DNA of 64,000 nucleotides from Synaphobranchus kaupii. Its lineage: Eukaryota > Chordata > Actinopteri > Anguilliformes > Synaphobranchidae. The translations under genes were made by a program, and so were the position numbers. Each line of letters opens with the position of its first letter. Within the stretch, counting starts at the first letter, position 1. Below the pieces are notes generated by a model, which saw only the letters and a list, made by a program, of their open reading frames with translations, was not told the origin of the DNA and ran no database searches. The stretch is from contig CM056381.1 of NCBI GenBank assembly GCA_029718625.1, positions 58,274,157 through 58,338,156 of the forward strand, given 5' to 3'. Positions 13,983 to 27,099 of this stretch are shown in pieces.

Positions 13983-14568
13983 GATTAATTACATAAAATA
14001 TATATATATTTTTTATTCCTTGCCTAAAATGCTTTCTTTCAGTTTAAAAAAATACAGGCCTAAAGAAGTATATTGCTATCGAAGTAAAAGAGCCCGTGCA
14101 CTTGACTGCCTGACATCAACTCCAATTCAGAACTTAACCCTCTTTTTCTCCTTGATTTGTGATAAGAAAATGAGCCCTGAGCGCTCCATCTGAACCTGTA
14201 ATGGCCTACAGTGATTTCAGTTAGTCAGACAGTTGTAAGCATGCTTTCTTGTTGCAGCTCACTTTATTTCTCACCCCTGTGCTTCTCATTTTTAACACAG
14301 GGGTATTTTTCAAAGGAGGGGACGGGTGTTTGCAATTGGACTCGCAGTTCCCCTGTTGGAACATCGGCACTGCAGTCCAGCACCTGGAAACCAGATAGGT
14401 GGTAAACCTGTTGGTTCAATCCAGGATTGGAGTTAGATTTTTAGTTAGATACTCAAAAATAGGCGGAGGGCTCTATTAGTACATACAGGGAAAAGGACTG
14501 CAGGGGCAGCCATTGTGGGATGGAGTACAGATGGCATAGTGGGGTGGGTGGGCTTGTGTGTGTATCTG

Positions 14569-14604
<36 letters not shown>

Positions 14605-14606
14605 TT
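14569..14606. repeat. (GTGC)n microsatellite
   Basis: About nine GCGT tetranucleotides form a CpG-bearing, alternating purine-pyrimidine tract. Confidence 0.9.
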
Positions 14607-14815
14607 CGAGAGAGAGCATGTGTGCAGGGATATGTAGGCTCTTTTCAGGGAATACCTCAGAGGGCAACTCCCGCCCACACGATTACCCTTTGACAAATCA
14701 CTGGTAGCAGATTTCTCATAGTATCTCTGTGCGTACGCCACTCACGCACTGTACAAAGGGGAATGTTGCCTGCACCATTTAAATTTAAATAGAATTTCAC
14801 TCTCCCCCGTGCCCC

Positions 14816-14825
14816 TGTCTCTCGT

Positions 14826-14861
<36 letters not shown>

Positions 14862-14984
14862 CATCTCTCTCAGTTTCATTTCACCTCTAGGGCCAATAAA
14901 GGCAGCAGCCACAGCAAACACAAAGCAATCAGAATAATAGCTCTAATAAGTCTGACGCAATGTCCCCCCCCCCCCCCCCCCCCC
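14816..14984. repeat. CT microsatellite and C21 run
   Basis: A (CT)n tract at 14816-14870 is followed, after about 90 bases, by 21 consecutive Cs at 14964-14984. Both lie just upstream of the CpG-dense block. Confidence 0.9.
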
Positions 14985-15119
14985 GCTGTTGACACTTTCC
15001 CTGGGTTCTATGGCTAAACAGAGCTGTAATGTTTGGAGACAGGGGTTCGGCAGGGTCTCGCCTGCCCCCACTCTGAGATGTGCCTCGGCGCAGAGTGGGG
15101 ACAAAAGGAGAGAAAATCA

Positions 15120-15305
15120 ATTAACAGCGAAGACAAGTAGGAGCCGCAGAGCGGAATCCGTGAGCGAGTGTTTTAATGAACGCCCCGTCGCACCAAACGC
15201 ACGATCGGCGGCCAGAGCTCGCGAGGCCGCGCCAGAGGGACGGCGCGATCGAGAGGAAGGCATTTCGAAACGAGTCCTGAAACGGGCCACGCCGCGGATC
15301 ACCTG
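15120..15305. promoter_or_regulatory. CpG-dense block (possible alternative promoter)
   Basis: I count roughly 26 CpG dinucleotides in about 180 bases, in an intron that is otherwise CpG-poor and AT-rich. Density of this kind in vertebrate DNA usually marks an unmethylated promoter or CpG island. No signal-peptide exon is readable here, so it is not the main ephb3 exon 1 in an obvious form. An alternative or non-coding first exon is possible on either strand. Confidence 0.4.
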
Positions 15306-15566
15306 AATGGAATATTTGCCTTTGCCTTGAAAAAACATTTGCGAGAAGAGAGAAGTGGGAGACAGCGCTTTTACAGGACTGTCCTCCTTTGCGTTTGTTT
15401 TCCCAGGGTGGTAGAAACTTCCCAGAAAGCAAGAAGCAGTTTGAGTGTAATCTGCGCTAATCTTTCATCTGTCTGCTTGCTGAGGCCTATGAGTCAGGCC
15501 TGTTTTCTTTTGCAATTCTTAAAAGGACAAAGACATATTTTAGGCTTGTACCCCTGAGCATTTTGT

Positions 15567-15622
15567 GAGTGTGTGTGTGTGTATGCGTGCGTGCGTGCGT
15601 GTGTGTGTGTGTGTGTGTGTGT
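15567..15622. repeat. (GT)n/(GTGC)n microsatellite
   Basis: This is a compound GT and TGCG repeat with no coding relevance. Confidence 0.9.
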
Positions 15623-16021
15623 CGGAGGCTCATCTTGGGAAGGATCTGAGTGCCTGCCTTTCTCTGTTATTAACCCTCCCTTGTCATTAGGGGCTTAAGG
15701 TAAGGGCTGGTGAGCAAATGCGAAGTATTTGCATTTGTGTGTGTGTGAGTTTCTTCATATATGCGTCAGTGCATGTTCTCATACTTCTCGGTACATATGT
15801 GACGGTCGGAGGCCAAGTGTGTATATATACCAGTATATTTGTGTCACAAGTTCTCACAACATATTTCATAGGTTCCCAGTGCATTCCAGTAATATGGTGT
15901 GTTTTTGTGTGCGGTCCTATTCATCATTGACTACCTGTTATATGGTTGTCAGCCGGATCAAGTTTTTCCTTTGATTGTTTTTACAATGTAATTCCAGAGC
16001 CATCCAAGTATTAACACTGCT

Positions 16022-16216
16022 GTGTTGTGCAGTGGTTAGGGAAGGTGATCTGCAACCAGAAGATTCCGGGTTTAAATTCAGTACTGCACTTTCTCTGTGG
16101 TACAAGATGCTTTCTCTGAATAGCTTCTTTCTCAACCAGGAAAACCATATTATATTTGCAAATAGCTGTGCAAGTTATCCCGGATCAGCGTGTCTGCTGA
16201 GAAAATAAATAATGGA
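16022..16216 (+). mobile_element. tRNA-derived SINE
   Basis: The head has an A-box-like TGTGCAGTGGTTAGG and a B-box-like CCGGGTTTAAATTCAG. The tail GTCTGCTGAGAAAATAAATA is a mutated form of the common teleost SINE tail. The orientation is +. Confidence 0.65.
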
Positions 16217-16982
16217 TGGAAAGGAATTATATGACAACCAGCTGCTCTTACATGCAATTTAAATGCTTTTAAAATCCAAAATTCAACAGCATCAATCATT
16301 TCATGCTTAGCAAACATAGCTAAACAGAAATGCTAAACAGCTGTGCCAAGAGATTTAGGTGCGATGGACTAAGAGATCAGTTATAAATAAAGCGGCACAA
16401 TAGCTTATTATGCCCATTGTGTAACACATTTGCATTGTGCACACTTGTAATTAGCACACGAGAGCGCACGGAAAGTCATCTCTCATGCGTGTTTACCATG
16501 ATCATTTGCATGCCATTTTGGCAGTTTTCCCGGTTGTCGTTTTGGGCCCGTTTTTATGAATTGTGGGTCACACTACGGGATTGTGCTTTCACCTGTTCTT
16601 CAGAGGTAATCTGTGCAGGAAGGAGGTTATGTTTGCACACGGCAAGTGAAATTCCGGTACACGTAATCTTTCTGAAACCTATCGTTCCGGTTTTGTGGCA
16701 TGCTTAAATCCAAATCCCTCTGATATGGTTCCCGCAAGCTGTTATTTGCCATTCCACACGTAGAGGCCGTGTCTTGTTTCAGACATTTGCCTTTTAAATT
16801 ATGACGTTAGATCTATCGAAACATCAGAATAAACCAAGAACGTAACTGTGTGTTAACAGAAATCAATAATTATTATTTGAATATTCTATTATAATTTGGT
16901 ATATGCCTTATAAAACTACAAAACTGAACCACAATTCTGCATTTCTATGCCAGTTGTATGATCTACACTCCTGGGGGTTTCT

Positions 16983-17140
16983 GTTGTGTGTGTGTGTGTG
17001 TGTGTGTGCGCATGCATGCTTGCGTGCGTGCGTGCTTGTGTGTCTGTGCGTGTTTGTGTGTATGTATGTATGTATGCATGCATATCTGTGTGTGTATGCT
17101 GTGTGTGGGTGTGCTTGTGTGTGCCTGCGTGTGGGTGTGT
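16983..17140. repeat. Compound GT / TGCG / GTAT microsatellite
   Basis: About 155 bases of mixed dinucleotide and tetranucleotide repeats produce overlapping frames on both strands that are Cys/Val-rich or His/Thr-rich. None is a plausible protein. Confidence 0.92.
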
Positions 17141-18722
17141 AATTATCCACAAGGCGGCATATTCTCAGGCAGTGCGGTGACAATAAATTAACTTAAATGG
17201 CACTTACCACTTACAAGCTGCATTGTTTAGTCTCAGCATGGCAGTTATAATTTGAGAGTTGGTGGTAGGCAGTGCTGAGTTGAAGTTATAATATCAGTTA
17301 TTTCAAAATCACCATACATTTACATGTACTACACCACCACAGAATCCACAAAGAGTAGTTGTGCCTAGGAAAATGCAATGGAATTCAATTCACACTTCAG
17401 GAGATATCATCATTATTGTGAATGTGGTCTGGCATTGGCATATCTATTTTCAGTGTGCATAAAATAAGTATACTTTTCTCCAATGTTTACCACCATGTGT
17501 GTTTCCTGTTGCTAACGCAAATGCTTAATATCAAGTTTCGCCTGTCCTAGAACATATTCAAAGAACTAGATAAAGGGAAAGGAAGATTAAAGAGAATAAC
17601 TAATATGTCTCACTCCAGCAGAGATAAAGGACAGCTGTGTGGAGAACAGCGACGCAGATGCAATTTGTCATTTTCTGTTTTGATTAGCTGTCTTTGTTAA
17701 GTCATCGGATCGTATATTGCGCAAAACTCGCGGCATGATAATAGCATGTAGTTCCAATAATTGCTGACAGGTTTGTGAAGTGGTTCATTCATTTGAAGTG
17801 TTTCCCTCACAGTCACGGTTATCTTGAATAAGACACACTGTAGGCTTAAAGGACAAGAGGAAGAGGCAGCAATAAAAGGAGAAACAGAGAGTCCAGATTT
17901 GTATCTAGTGTATTGACTGCTGTTGAGTTCAAGGTGATTCTTTCTTCTTCTATAGCGCTGTTTGCATAGTTTTTATGGCTCTTATCCTACAAACTTGTTT
18001 AGTCATATATCTCTGTAAATTTCTGCTACTGCCCTTGAGGGTGTAGTGTGGTTCTCCACCGATGCTCATGAGGAACCCCAAACAGTAATAACACGTTTAA
18101 TTAAATCTTTGAAAAAGGGCTTTAATAAAACTCTTAATGAGGCCCCCCAGATCACCCACATTAGCATCTTTTCCGTGTTTTCAGACAACCAGCAGTTGTT
18201 TATGGAGGAAGAGTTGGGGGTGTTCGCAGGTGTACAGCTCTGCCAAACGAGACCAGGCAGATGAATGCTTTCCATTTGACTTTTGAATATCACTCATAAT
18301 ATGCAAGCCATTTTCACACAGCCCCCAATCTCAAACATTTGCTTGAGGGATTTCCATTTTCAATAAGACTGTGGGTTCATTCATGGGCACTGAGTGTATA
18401 TCCCGTAGTATACCCTAGTGAGGTAGACATTTACAGCCAATTGACGTCACAAACCAAACTGCAATTTCAGAGTAGGGAGAAAATCTTGTGGTGACCCTGG
18501 GATGCTGTAGAAGGCATCATGTAGTCTTGTGAAATGCGACCCTCGTCAATACACCTCAAAAATCTCTCTTTGGTGTGGCCTGCTAGATTGTTTAGATGGC
18601 TGGCATTAGTTAGACACAACGGTTATGACTTTCTGATTTTTGGCTTTTAAAATAGTATTTAATTCCTTTTTTGTCATTTGAATCTCCTTTGTAAAAAATG
18701 TCCCCCTCTGTTTGGTTTACAG

Positions 18723-18787
18723 AAACTCTGATGGACAGTAAGTGGGCAACAACAGAGCTGGCCTGGACATCGCATCCGGAGACTGGG
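18723..18787 (+). CDS. ephb3: ephb3 exon 2 (start of mature ectodomain)
   Basis: This 65-base exon lies between a TTTAC-AG acceptor and a GTGAGT donor. It completes a Glu codon begun in exon 1 and encodes [21 protein letters not shown]. That is the conserved Eph N-terminal strand just after the signal peptide, with its typical KW..ELAW core. It ends in phase 0, so exon 3 follows directly as [13 protein letters not shown] repeat begins within the donor-side intron. Confidence 0.93.
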
Positions 18788-21700
18788 GTGAGTGTGTGTG
18801 TGGATGTACTCATGTGTGTATATGCTCATGTGGGCGTGTGTGTATATGCTTGCAAACGTGCTTGCACATGTGTTTGAGGCATGTATGCACGTATGCACAC
18901 TTGTGCACGTCCTTTGAGACCTATTTCCTCACGTTGCAAGATTAGCGGTAGACACGTATGGTATGACCATCAAGTACTCTTCTCACCGTGTGCAGCAGCA
19001 CAGTGTGGGCTGTAATTACCACAAACTGCAATATCTCTGGTGCGGCGAGCCTTTCTGAAACATTTTCTCTTGCGTTGATCGTTTCCAAAGATGTACTTAA
19101 AATTCATGCATGCTTGTTCTCTGAAAAACGATGACTAATTCAATTACAGCAGTTTTCATTAGAACTATTATTTAATTTTGTCCTCTTTCCCTGATACCCT
19201 CAGAGCTAATAATTGTTGGAAATTAAACCAACAGAAAGTGTCTGGATGGTCGTGGCAATCATTAATTACTTTTCTAATGGCTGTCAGTGGAACTTGGTGT
19301 GTTTTTGGCTCCGTCCAGCCAAATGTGTTTACATCCAGCCAAAACCCTGCATGTGTGAAACCTTTGTAGGTGCCCTTTAGACTGTCATATAAAGTGAAAT
19401 CACTGCACTGTTCCTTTTCCATAGAGCTTGCTCTGTGGGGGGTCCCTGGGCACCTGCCCTGGGCTCCTCCCTTTCCCCGCCATCAGCGTAGCGTTTGAAT
19501 GAGCCCTGTGACCCCGCCCTTAGTCAAATCCCTTTACCATTACAGCCCAGCTGTTTTGTGTCACCCCTGCCATGCTAATGAATATAATCCTGACCTTGCC
19601 ATACCAAAAATAAATATAAACAAAATATTATTTGAAATGCATTGCTGAGGCTACACGAAGGGGCTTATTTTGAGAATGTTTAAAAAAATAAAATAAAATC
19701 TTATTTCAATTTTTTCTATTTCTTATTTCTAACTTTAAATTTATGAGGAATACACAAGACTGTGTGCCTCCTGTCATCATACAGAGTGGTTGTGTAAATT
19801 ATATGGTAAAAGCATACAAAATGTATACAGAAATGTTGGATTATTTCATTAGTTGTATGTTTTTTTTAACATTTTTTAATAATATGATGTTATGGATGTG
19901 AAATATTCTTTCAAAAATACATTACTATTTACTGAGATAAAATGCTATTTTTTTATAGAAATATATAATATATAAGTTTACGCGTATGTACGGGCTCCCT
20001 CTCCTAAAAATATCCCATCAACAAACCACCAGCAGGATGGAGGGTCAAATCTTTCTCTCACCCACGCATTTTTTTCCTCTTATCAGTTTATTTGTATAGG
20101 TAGCAATATATATGCCAACACTATTGTACTCCTGGGTGACATGGAGATCACTGTATGCTTTCTCTTGGTCACTGTAGTCCGATTCTCAATTTCTTTACAT
20201 TAAATTATAAATTATTTAGATTATAAACTGCGATGTGCAAAAAATGCCACTAGAAGTCATTTTCAGTGTGAGAGCAGCAACAAGGCAATGGATAACATTG
20301 AAATCTGTCTAAAAGTATTAAAATGTGTTTCAGCATGGTACAGTCTAAGAATCAACAGGGAATTTAATCTTATTACAAAAATGGAAAAGTTGATCATGGC
20401 AATATGAAAGAGATTTTAACCCAACCCCCTTAGCATATTGAATATTGAATAAAGAACCCAGTTGCTTTGTGTGCTGAGAGCGCAAAACTGCTAATGCTAG
20501 GTAGATGCATCCACAATGTAAAATACTATCTTCAAGTTTAGCTTGATAGCTAGTGACCAAGCCAGCCAGTTCTTTAGCTTCCATGCATACTAGGGATAAA
20601 TTTGCTAACTAGTCAAACTCGCTGCCTTGGTAGCTACTGTGGGCTAACTATGATAACTAGTTACAGGAGGCACCTTATAGCACGACTGTAAAAAATGAAC
20701 TAGCCAAATACATTCCAGGATATTTATTGATTTTATTTTGCTGTCTTGGTTGCTTGGCAACCTTGTAAAAGGACAATGCATTTTCTTCCTTGCTCACCTC
20801 CTCTGTGCTTTCTCAAATGTGCCTTTTTTTGGGGGTTTTTGGCCATTATGTTCAGCAGTGAGATTGTGCATCACCGCTTGCAATCAGAACAGCCCATTAT
20901 GCCTCGTTCCTCCAAAAAACATCGCTCCCACAGGCTTAATTGGCACATTTCCTCCCGTTGATGTCTCTGTTTGTTTATTGTGCATGCATTTGTTTTCTCG
21001 GTTGCTAGCGACGACTGTGTGGTCACGGTGGCAGGCGTTGCTTGGAAGGAGCAGCGTTCCTGAAATAAAAAATAAAAAAACATAAAAAGCCGGGATCATG
21101 TCCCAGTCCTACTCACTCCGCGGATTCCAACTCACCACTCCTGCTCGTTCTCCATAAATCATGCATTACTCAGATCTTGGCGAATCAAAGCGGCCCAAGG
21201 AAATGTGTCCACACACAACAGAGATCATCAAAGGGAGTTAGAATGCTGGAATATACTGCGGTATCTGCCACAGTGCGGTACTGAAAAGATCATTAAGCTG
21301 CCATTTTTTGCTTATATAGGTACAGGCTGGGGAATTTAATGATTTCTGCTGTCTACAGCACGTGACCTTAATGATGACAAAGTGCTGAAAAGAATGAGAT
21401 TTATTCGTGAAACCAATTTAATATCAATACAAGTACTGAGTGTCCCGGTTATCAAGCAGAGTGCATTCAGGCATGTGCATGCATGCCAAGAATTTACGTT
21501 AATGAATCATGAACGATTCGAAAATAATGTTGACCTATGACAGATGGGGGGATAGTGATGCGCGGGTCAGCTGTGACGTCAGCCGAGCTACTTCATGAAA
21601 AAACATAAATTAGGTTGCCTCTGGTCTATGGCAGACAGTTTTTTATGCTCAGACCCTCTTTAAATAACATAAAAATTAATTAATGAGTTAACAGTTCAAG

Positions 21701-24700
21701 TTAATTTCAGGGGAGAAATGTTCAAGATGAATTCTCATGAATGTTGTTGTTTTTATAATTAAGTTTTAATAAAAGAATAACCTAACATTAGCCAACGGGA
21801 CACATTTCTGGCTTGTTCATGATTTCATGAATCCAAAGCCATGAACTCAAATCAATTGGCTAAAACCTACAATAGTCCATTCCTTTGCCTAAACTGCACT
21901 GAGAATCACAATCCCCAAATGACACAGTTCATGGACTAATTGTAAGTCGCTCTGGATAAGAGCGTCAGCTAAATGCCTAAAATGTAAATGTAATATAATT
22001 GTTCATTAAAATGGTAACAAAAGGTGCCACGCATTAATAAATAACTTTGCAGCTTTTCCCACCATGACATTTCAATTTGCTGCAAGAACCTTTATCTGGA
22101 TAACAAAACATCTATTGAGTTCAATGAAAAAAACATCTCAGAAATAGTGAAGTTCTGCTTGTTACGGTGCATCCTGGGAAGTTGTTGTTGCCAACTGACT
22201 GACTATCACCAGACCTAGAGACATTTACAGCAAGTGACATTTTAAAAAATTACCAAGTTATTGAAACAAGAAATGGTGTTTGCAGGTTCGTCATAAAGTA
22301 CCCGAGTGTACAGAAAAGCACGAAATGTGTTTAGTAGTTGTAGCATTCTTCCATTGACAATAATATAGCTTTTTACATTGGTCACAAATATACATATGTG
22401 TGCATGTGAGTGTGAGAGAGGGAGAGACAGATTATGAGAAAAGGTAAAACAACACTCGCATTGGCTGCAGCTATCCTACGATAATGTGCTTGAAGAAAGT
22501 CCTTTAGATAAAATGCCTTTTTACGCCCTTGAGTTATTAGCCTTTAACAGACACTCCTTTGGTTTTCATTTTCTCTGATAATGGGTAAAAGACACAGAAA
22601 AGAGTATAGTTTTTTTTCACTAGCCACTGAGGAGGATACAATCACTGCACCATAATTGAAACGTAATTGGTTGAGAAGCGATGCAGCGAGCGCTCCAACC
22701 GGAACGAGGTAAACAGGCACCCCATTTCTATCCCACTGCCTCTCCTCAATAATTAGGATAAATGGGCTTCTTACATACTGATTCATCGCCAGAGTAAGCA
22801 GAGACGATGGGGTGTGTTATGGGGAATAGAACTCAACTTTATGACATTGACTGGTGCGGAACTGATGAGGTGCAAACTAAACGGCACTGCATTTCATTTA
22901 TTTTTCCGTCCCGCTCTCATTCCTAATTTACTTTCCATTTTCTGTCATGATTCATCGATTTTCTTCATTCAGTATGAGGTTTGGTCTTTGTATGGCATGG
23001 ACTGAATACGTACATATACAGTGCCTTGCCATATTGTCTTCAGCTTCATTATGTGTAATGGTCCAGGTTGTAAAATTGCAAATATTTAAAAAAAAACTGA
23101 AACTCTTGAGTCTAGACGGTTAAACAGGGAGATTTAGGATTTCGACATTCTATCACAGTTTACATAAGGAGTTTTGTTCACTTTTCTTGGTTTTTGAGGA
23201 CTGGATTGTGGAAGGGCAGAATTGTTGTGATGCATACATACAATAAGGACATGAATTTGCTCTATTCCTTGTGTCTCTGTCTCAATCTTTCTCCTTCTTT
23301 ATGTCTTTTCAGTGGGAAGAAGTGAGTGGGTATGATGATGCTATGAACCCACTTAGGACTTACCAGGTCTGCAACGTGAGGGACCTGAACCAAAACAACT
23401 GGTTACGCACGGACTTCATCCCTCGCAAGGACGTTTTGCGAGTCTACGTGGAGCTCAAGTTCACTGTGCGCGACTGCAACAGCATCCCCAACATCCCAGG
23501 ATCCTGCAAGGAGACCTTCAACCTCTTCTACTACGAATCTGACACGGACAGTGCCACCGAGTCCACCCCCTTCTGGATGGAGAACCCCTACGTGAAGGTG
23601 GACACCATCGCCCCCGACGAGAGCTTCTCCATGCTGGAGTCGGGGCGGGTCAACACCAAGCTGCGCAGCTTCGGTCCTCTTTCCAAGGCCGGCTTCTACC
23701 TGGCCTTCCAGGACCTGGGAGCCTGCATGTCCCTCATCTCCGTCCGCGTCTTCTATAAGAAGTGCTCCACCACCATCGCCAACTTCGCAGTGTTCCCCGA
23801 GACGGCCACTGGGGCTGAAGCCACCTCCCTGGTCATCGCACCGGGGACCTGCGTGCCCAACGCTGTGGAAGTGTCTGTCCCCCTCAAGCTGTACTGCAAC
23901 GGTGATGGGGAGTGGATGGTTCCCGTGGGCTCGTGCACCTGCATGGCCGGGTTCGAGCCTGCCATGAAGGACACACAATGTCAGGGTAAGTGTCGGCAGT
24001 ATAATTTCAAAAACACTGTTGACTGTTTTTTTTTTTTTTTGTTAACAGTGACCAATGCACACCGGGAATTTGCCATTACATTCCTTTGTAACTTAGGACA
24101 CTGAAAAATGATGACATTCAGCGCGAAAAAACTAAACATTTCCATGTTAACAAACAATAGCAAAAAGAAGTATGCTAGTTGCATTTTAGGAGTGACTCCT
24201 AAAATTCCTTGTTATATTTTCAAATTGCATTCTATTTTCTATAAGGCTTGCAGCAGGGACCTACTGCTGAATGTTAAAATATGTCAATAACAAGTTTAAT
24301 GTTACTGTCAAAGGAGGCGATGCAAGCCCTGTTTTGCCTGCAGAAGAGAAACATAGATAGCATGCGGTATTTGGATGTCCCAAGAGGTAGACGCCAGTGA
24401 TCATTTCAGGACTGTCAGAGGCTTCGATTTTGAACTTGAGGGGAAGTGGGCAGAGTCTATGGGTGCATGATGCAAGAAAAACACGGAAATGGCGCATATA
24501 TTTTTCATTTTTGGGTGAATACCTACCTTACATTTGCAATAGAAAACATGTCTAGAAGTAGGACGGACAGGGAAAGGCAGTTTTAACAAGAAGAGGGATC
24601 AGTAGCTAAGGGAATGACGGAGAAGTACAAATTATTTAGATTCACCAGATGTTCAGCTACTGTATCCCTTTAGTCTTTTCTGCTTCTTAGCTACAGAATG

Positions 24701-26544
24701 TGGCAGTTGGTAACAGGAGTTTTTGGTGCTATATTACAGTACAGAATGTACATTGCCCTGCTTGGTCACGGTCTTTAATGGATTTTCAGAAGATGCGTGA
24801 AAGTGGAATTCTTTTCACTTCAGTGTTAGTAAGATCTCAATGTTGAGAATACAGAACCTAGTGTCCTGTGTTGCCTATAGAATCTGTGACGATTCACAGT
24901 GGTATGACAGAGAAGTCAACTCAAGTTTAATTCCATTCAGTTTATTTCAATTCAGCAAGGCTTTATTGCATTGGCTGCCTGTAAAAAAAATAATGCCAAA
25001 GCCAAAACCGAAAAACAACATATATCAAACAGAATAACTAAACTATTTAGTTAATTTAATTATTTATTTATAAATAAATAAATAATTGATGAAAAAGGGA
25101 AAATAAATGCAAGTTAAATCATAAGCTCTGATATCCTCTCACTGTAGATTGCGGTATGGGCTGGGTGGTGGGCAGCATGGTAATACCGTCCACATAGCTT
25201 CCTCAAAAAACTCCTGTGTTTCTACTCTGGGGCTCAAGGTTAAAACCCTGGTGACTAGGTCGGATAAAACAGCTCTCTAATCAGAAGGCTGGAGACCGGG
25301 GGGGGGTTATTCTCTCCTCTGTTGCTCTCCTGCATTAATCTGAAGGCTGCCGGACTCATTAATTCCCTACAGCAGCGCACGGTGCGCACCAGCATTAATA
25401 TTAATCAGTGAGGTTTTTTTTTCATTCCCGACACCCACTATTCTTTCGCTTTCTCAATTCCAGCACAGTTCTTATCAGTAGTTCTGTTGGACTCGCATGC
25501 TGTAGGAGGGAGAGAGAGAGAGAGGCGGAAAGAGAGGGAGAGAGAGAGCGACAGCCCAGATCATTAGCATATTCTTTGCCTTCATCTTTTCCTCATTCTT
25601 CCTCTCAAGCAAGAGGGAAGAAGAGGCAGATTTTTTGCCTTCCTGGAAGTGATTGATTAGCTCTTTCAGTCTTTCAAAAAACCATCTTGCCTTGCTTTAA
25701 GGGGAGAAACTCTCATTCCTTAATAAAGACTTGGGCCCGAACAGCCAATTTCAAGCTTTTCTTAGATTTTGACTATATCAAAGCAGCGAGTTGGGTCGAA
25801 ATGGAAAGATTGCAATGTGCAAAGGCATGCATATATAATTGCACTTTCTGCAACGAAACTCTTCCTGATGCATTAATGTCACTGGTATCCACTCTCTGAT
25901 CAGGCATTTCAGCCCTTGTGCTAAATAAATCATCATGTATATTATGTATTTTGAAATATTCATCATGATACATAAAACAATTATATAGTTATTACTACTA
26001 CTTATTTATATACTTACCAAATAGTTTTAAGCATATACTTTAGAATATGTTAAAATTGTATTTGCTGTAATGTGTATCCTACAACATATGCATATATATG
26101 TGAAAGTAACATGTTTCATACATTTCAACAACATTATAATTTTGGATTTCATATTTCATAATAATTTTTAATAATTTAATAAAAATATTGACATACGGTA
26201 AATTATTTTCTCCTCAGAGAACAATTGATATCTGAGTAAAACCACTCAATTTATGGACAAAATTTTATACTTATAGACAATACATTTTTCGATGAACATT
26301 GCCAAATTGTTTAATTGTTGTTAGAATTCTCTCTCTTTCATCCAGTGTATCGTTTCCCTTTCAAAAAAGGTATACTTTTTCCAGTGGCAGAGCAGACCAA
26401 AACTAGCTGCGGGATATTTAAATGCCTCTTGTGAAAATACCAATTGGTGTTGAAAGATGTCAACAAGTGTGACTGGCAGGAAGACGAAGATATGCTAGCA
26501 TGTATGCTGGAGCCATTATATGTGTTTATAATGGAATGTGTGTA

Positions 26545-26598
<54 letters not shown>

Positions 26599-27068
26599 CG
26601 TTCGTGCATGCTTGTGTGTCGGGCTATTGTCAATGCAATCTGATCTAACTCTAGAAAGAGGAAATATTTCTCTACGCTTACTAGGAGAGGTCCTTTGGAG
26701 TAAACAGGCAAAACGTGCAGAGCAATAAAATGAATACAGCTTTCTCACAATGTGAGAAACAAGAGACAGGAGGAAAAAAGAGTCTCACGGAGGCAGCATT
26801 ATGAGACTGTGTTTGTGTTTTACAGGCATTGAGGCTGTTGAGACTTATGAACAATGCATGGTCTGTATGCGCTTCTGCCCTGCCCCCCCTACAGCTTGCA
26901 ATCCTGGGACCTTTAAGTCCAAACAGGGGGAGGGATTCTGTTCCCCCTGCCCTCCCAACAGCCGCAGCAGCTCTGGAGCCGCCAACCTCTGCTCGTGCCG
27001 AAACGGCTTCTACCGGGCTGACAGCGACTCGCCGGACTCCGCCTGCACCAGTGAGTACTGGGGACATG

Positions 27069-27099
<31 letters not shown>

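Larger units (their letters stand above)
1..18722 (+). other. Probable intron 1 (partial); no coding exon recognised
   Basis: Exon 2 opens inside a codon, so an upstream exon with the start codon and signal peptide must exist. I looked for a short ATG-led hydrophobic segment ending in a donor and found none in this stretch, so exon 1 probably lies before the window. The stretch is AT-rich, with many short spurious ORFs. It contains microsatellites, two SINE copies (about 12722 and 16022), an inverted-repeat element near 5967, two tandem repeat arrays and a CpG-dense block. Subregions I could not assign include 1000-5950, 6160-7920 and 17150-18700. Confidence 0.7.

Noticed and set aside
14989..15432. 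ORFs in the CpG-dense block as ephb3 exon 1
   Set aside because: No hydrophobic signal peptide and no donor in the phase needed for the exon 2 Glu codon.
16908..17191. Cys/Val-rich and His/Thr-rich ORFs
   Set aside because: Translations of GT/CA microsatellites. The same applies near 573-833, 9711-9939, 13579-13853, 26338-26748, 26681-27283 and 61814-62224.
23022..23110. Second Tc1-like terminal fragment (CAGTGCCTTGC)
   Set aside because: Only about 11 bases match and the following sequence does not. Too weak to call.
23403..23978. 191-codon open frame on the minus strand
   Set aside because: It lies exactly opposite ephb3 exon 3 and arises from that exon's GC-rich codon usage. It is Gly/Val/His-rich with no recognisable domain.
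26826..26894. Earlier acceptor for exon 4 giving a longer exon
   Set aside because: The extra residues do not match Eph receptors. The later acceptor gives a 156-base exon, the right phase and the conserved ACNPGTF start.
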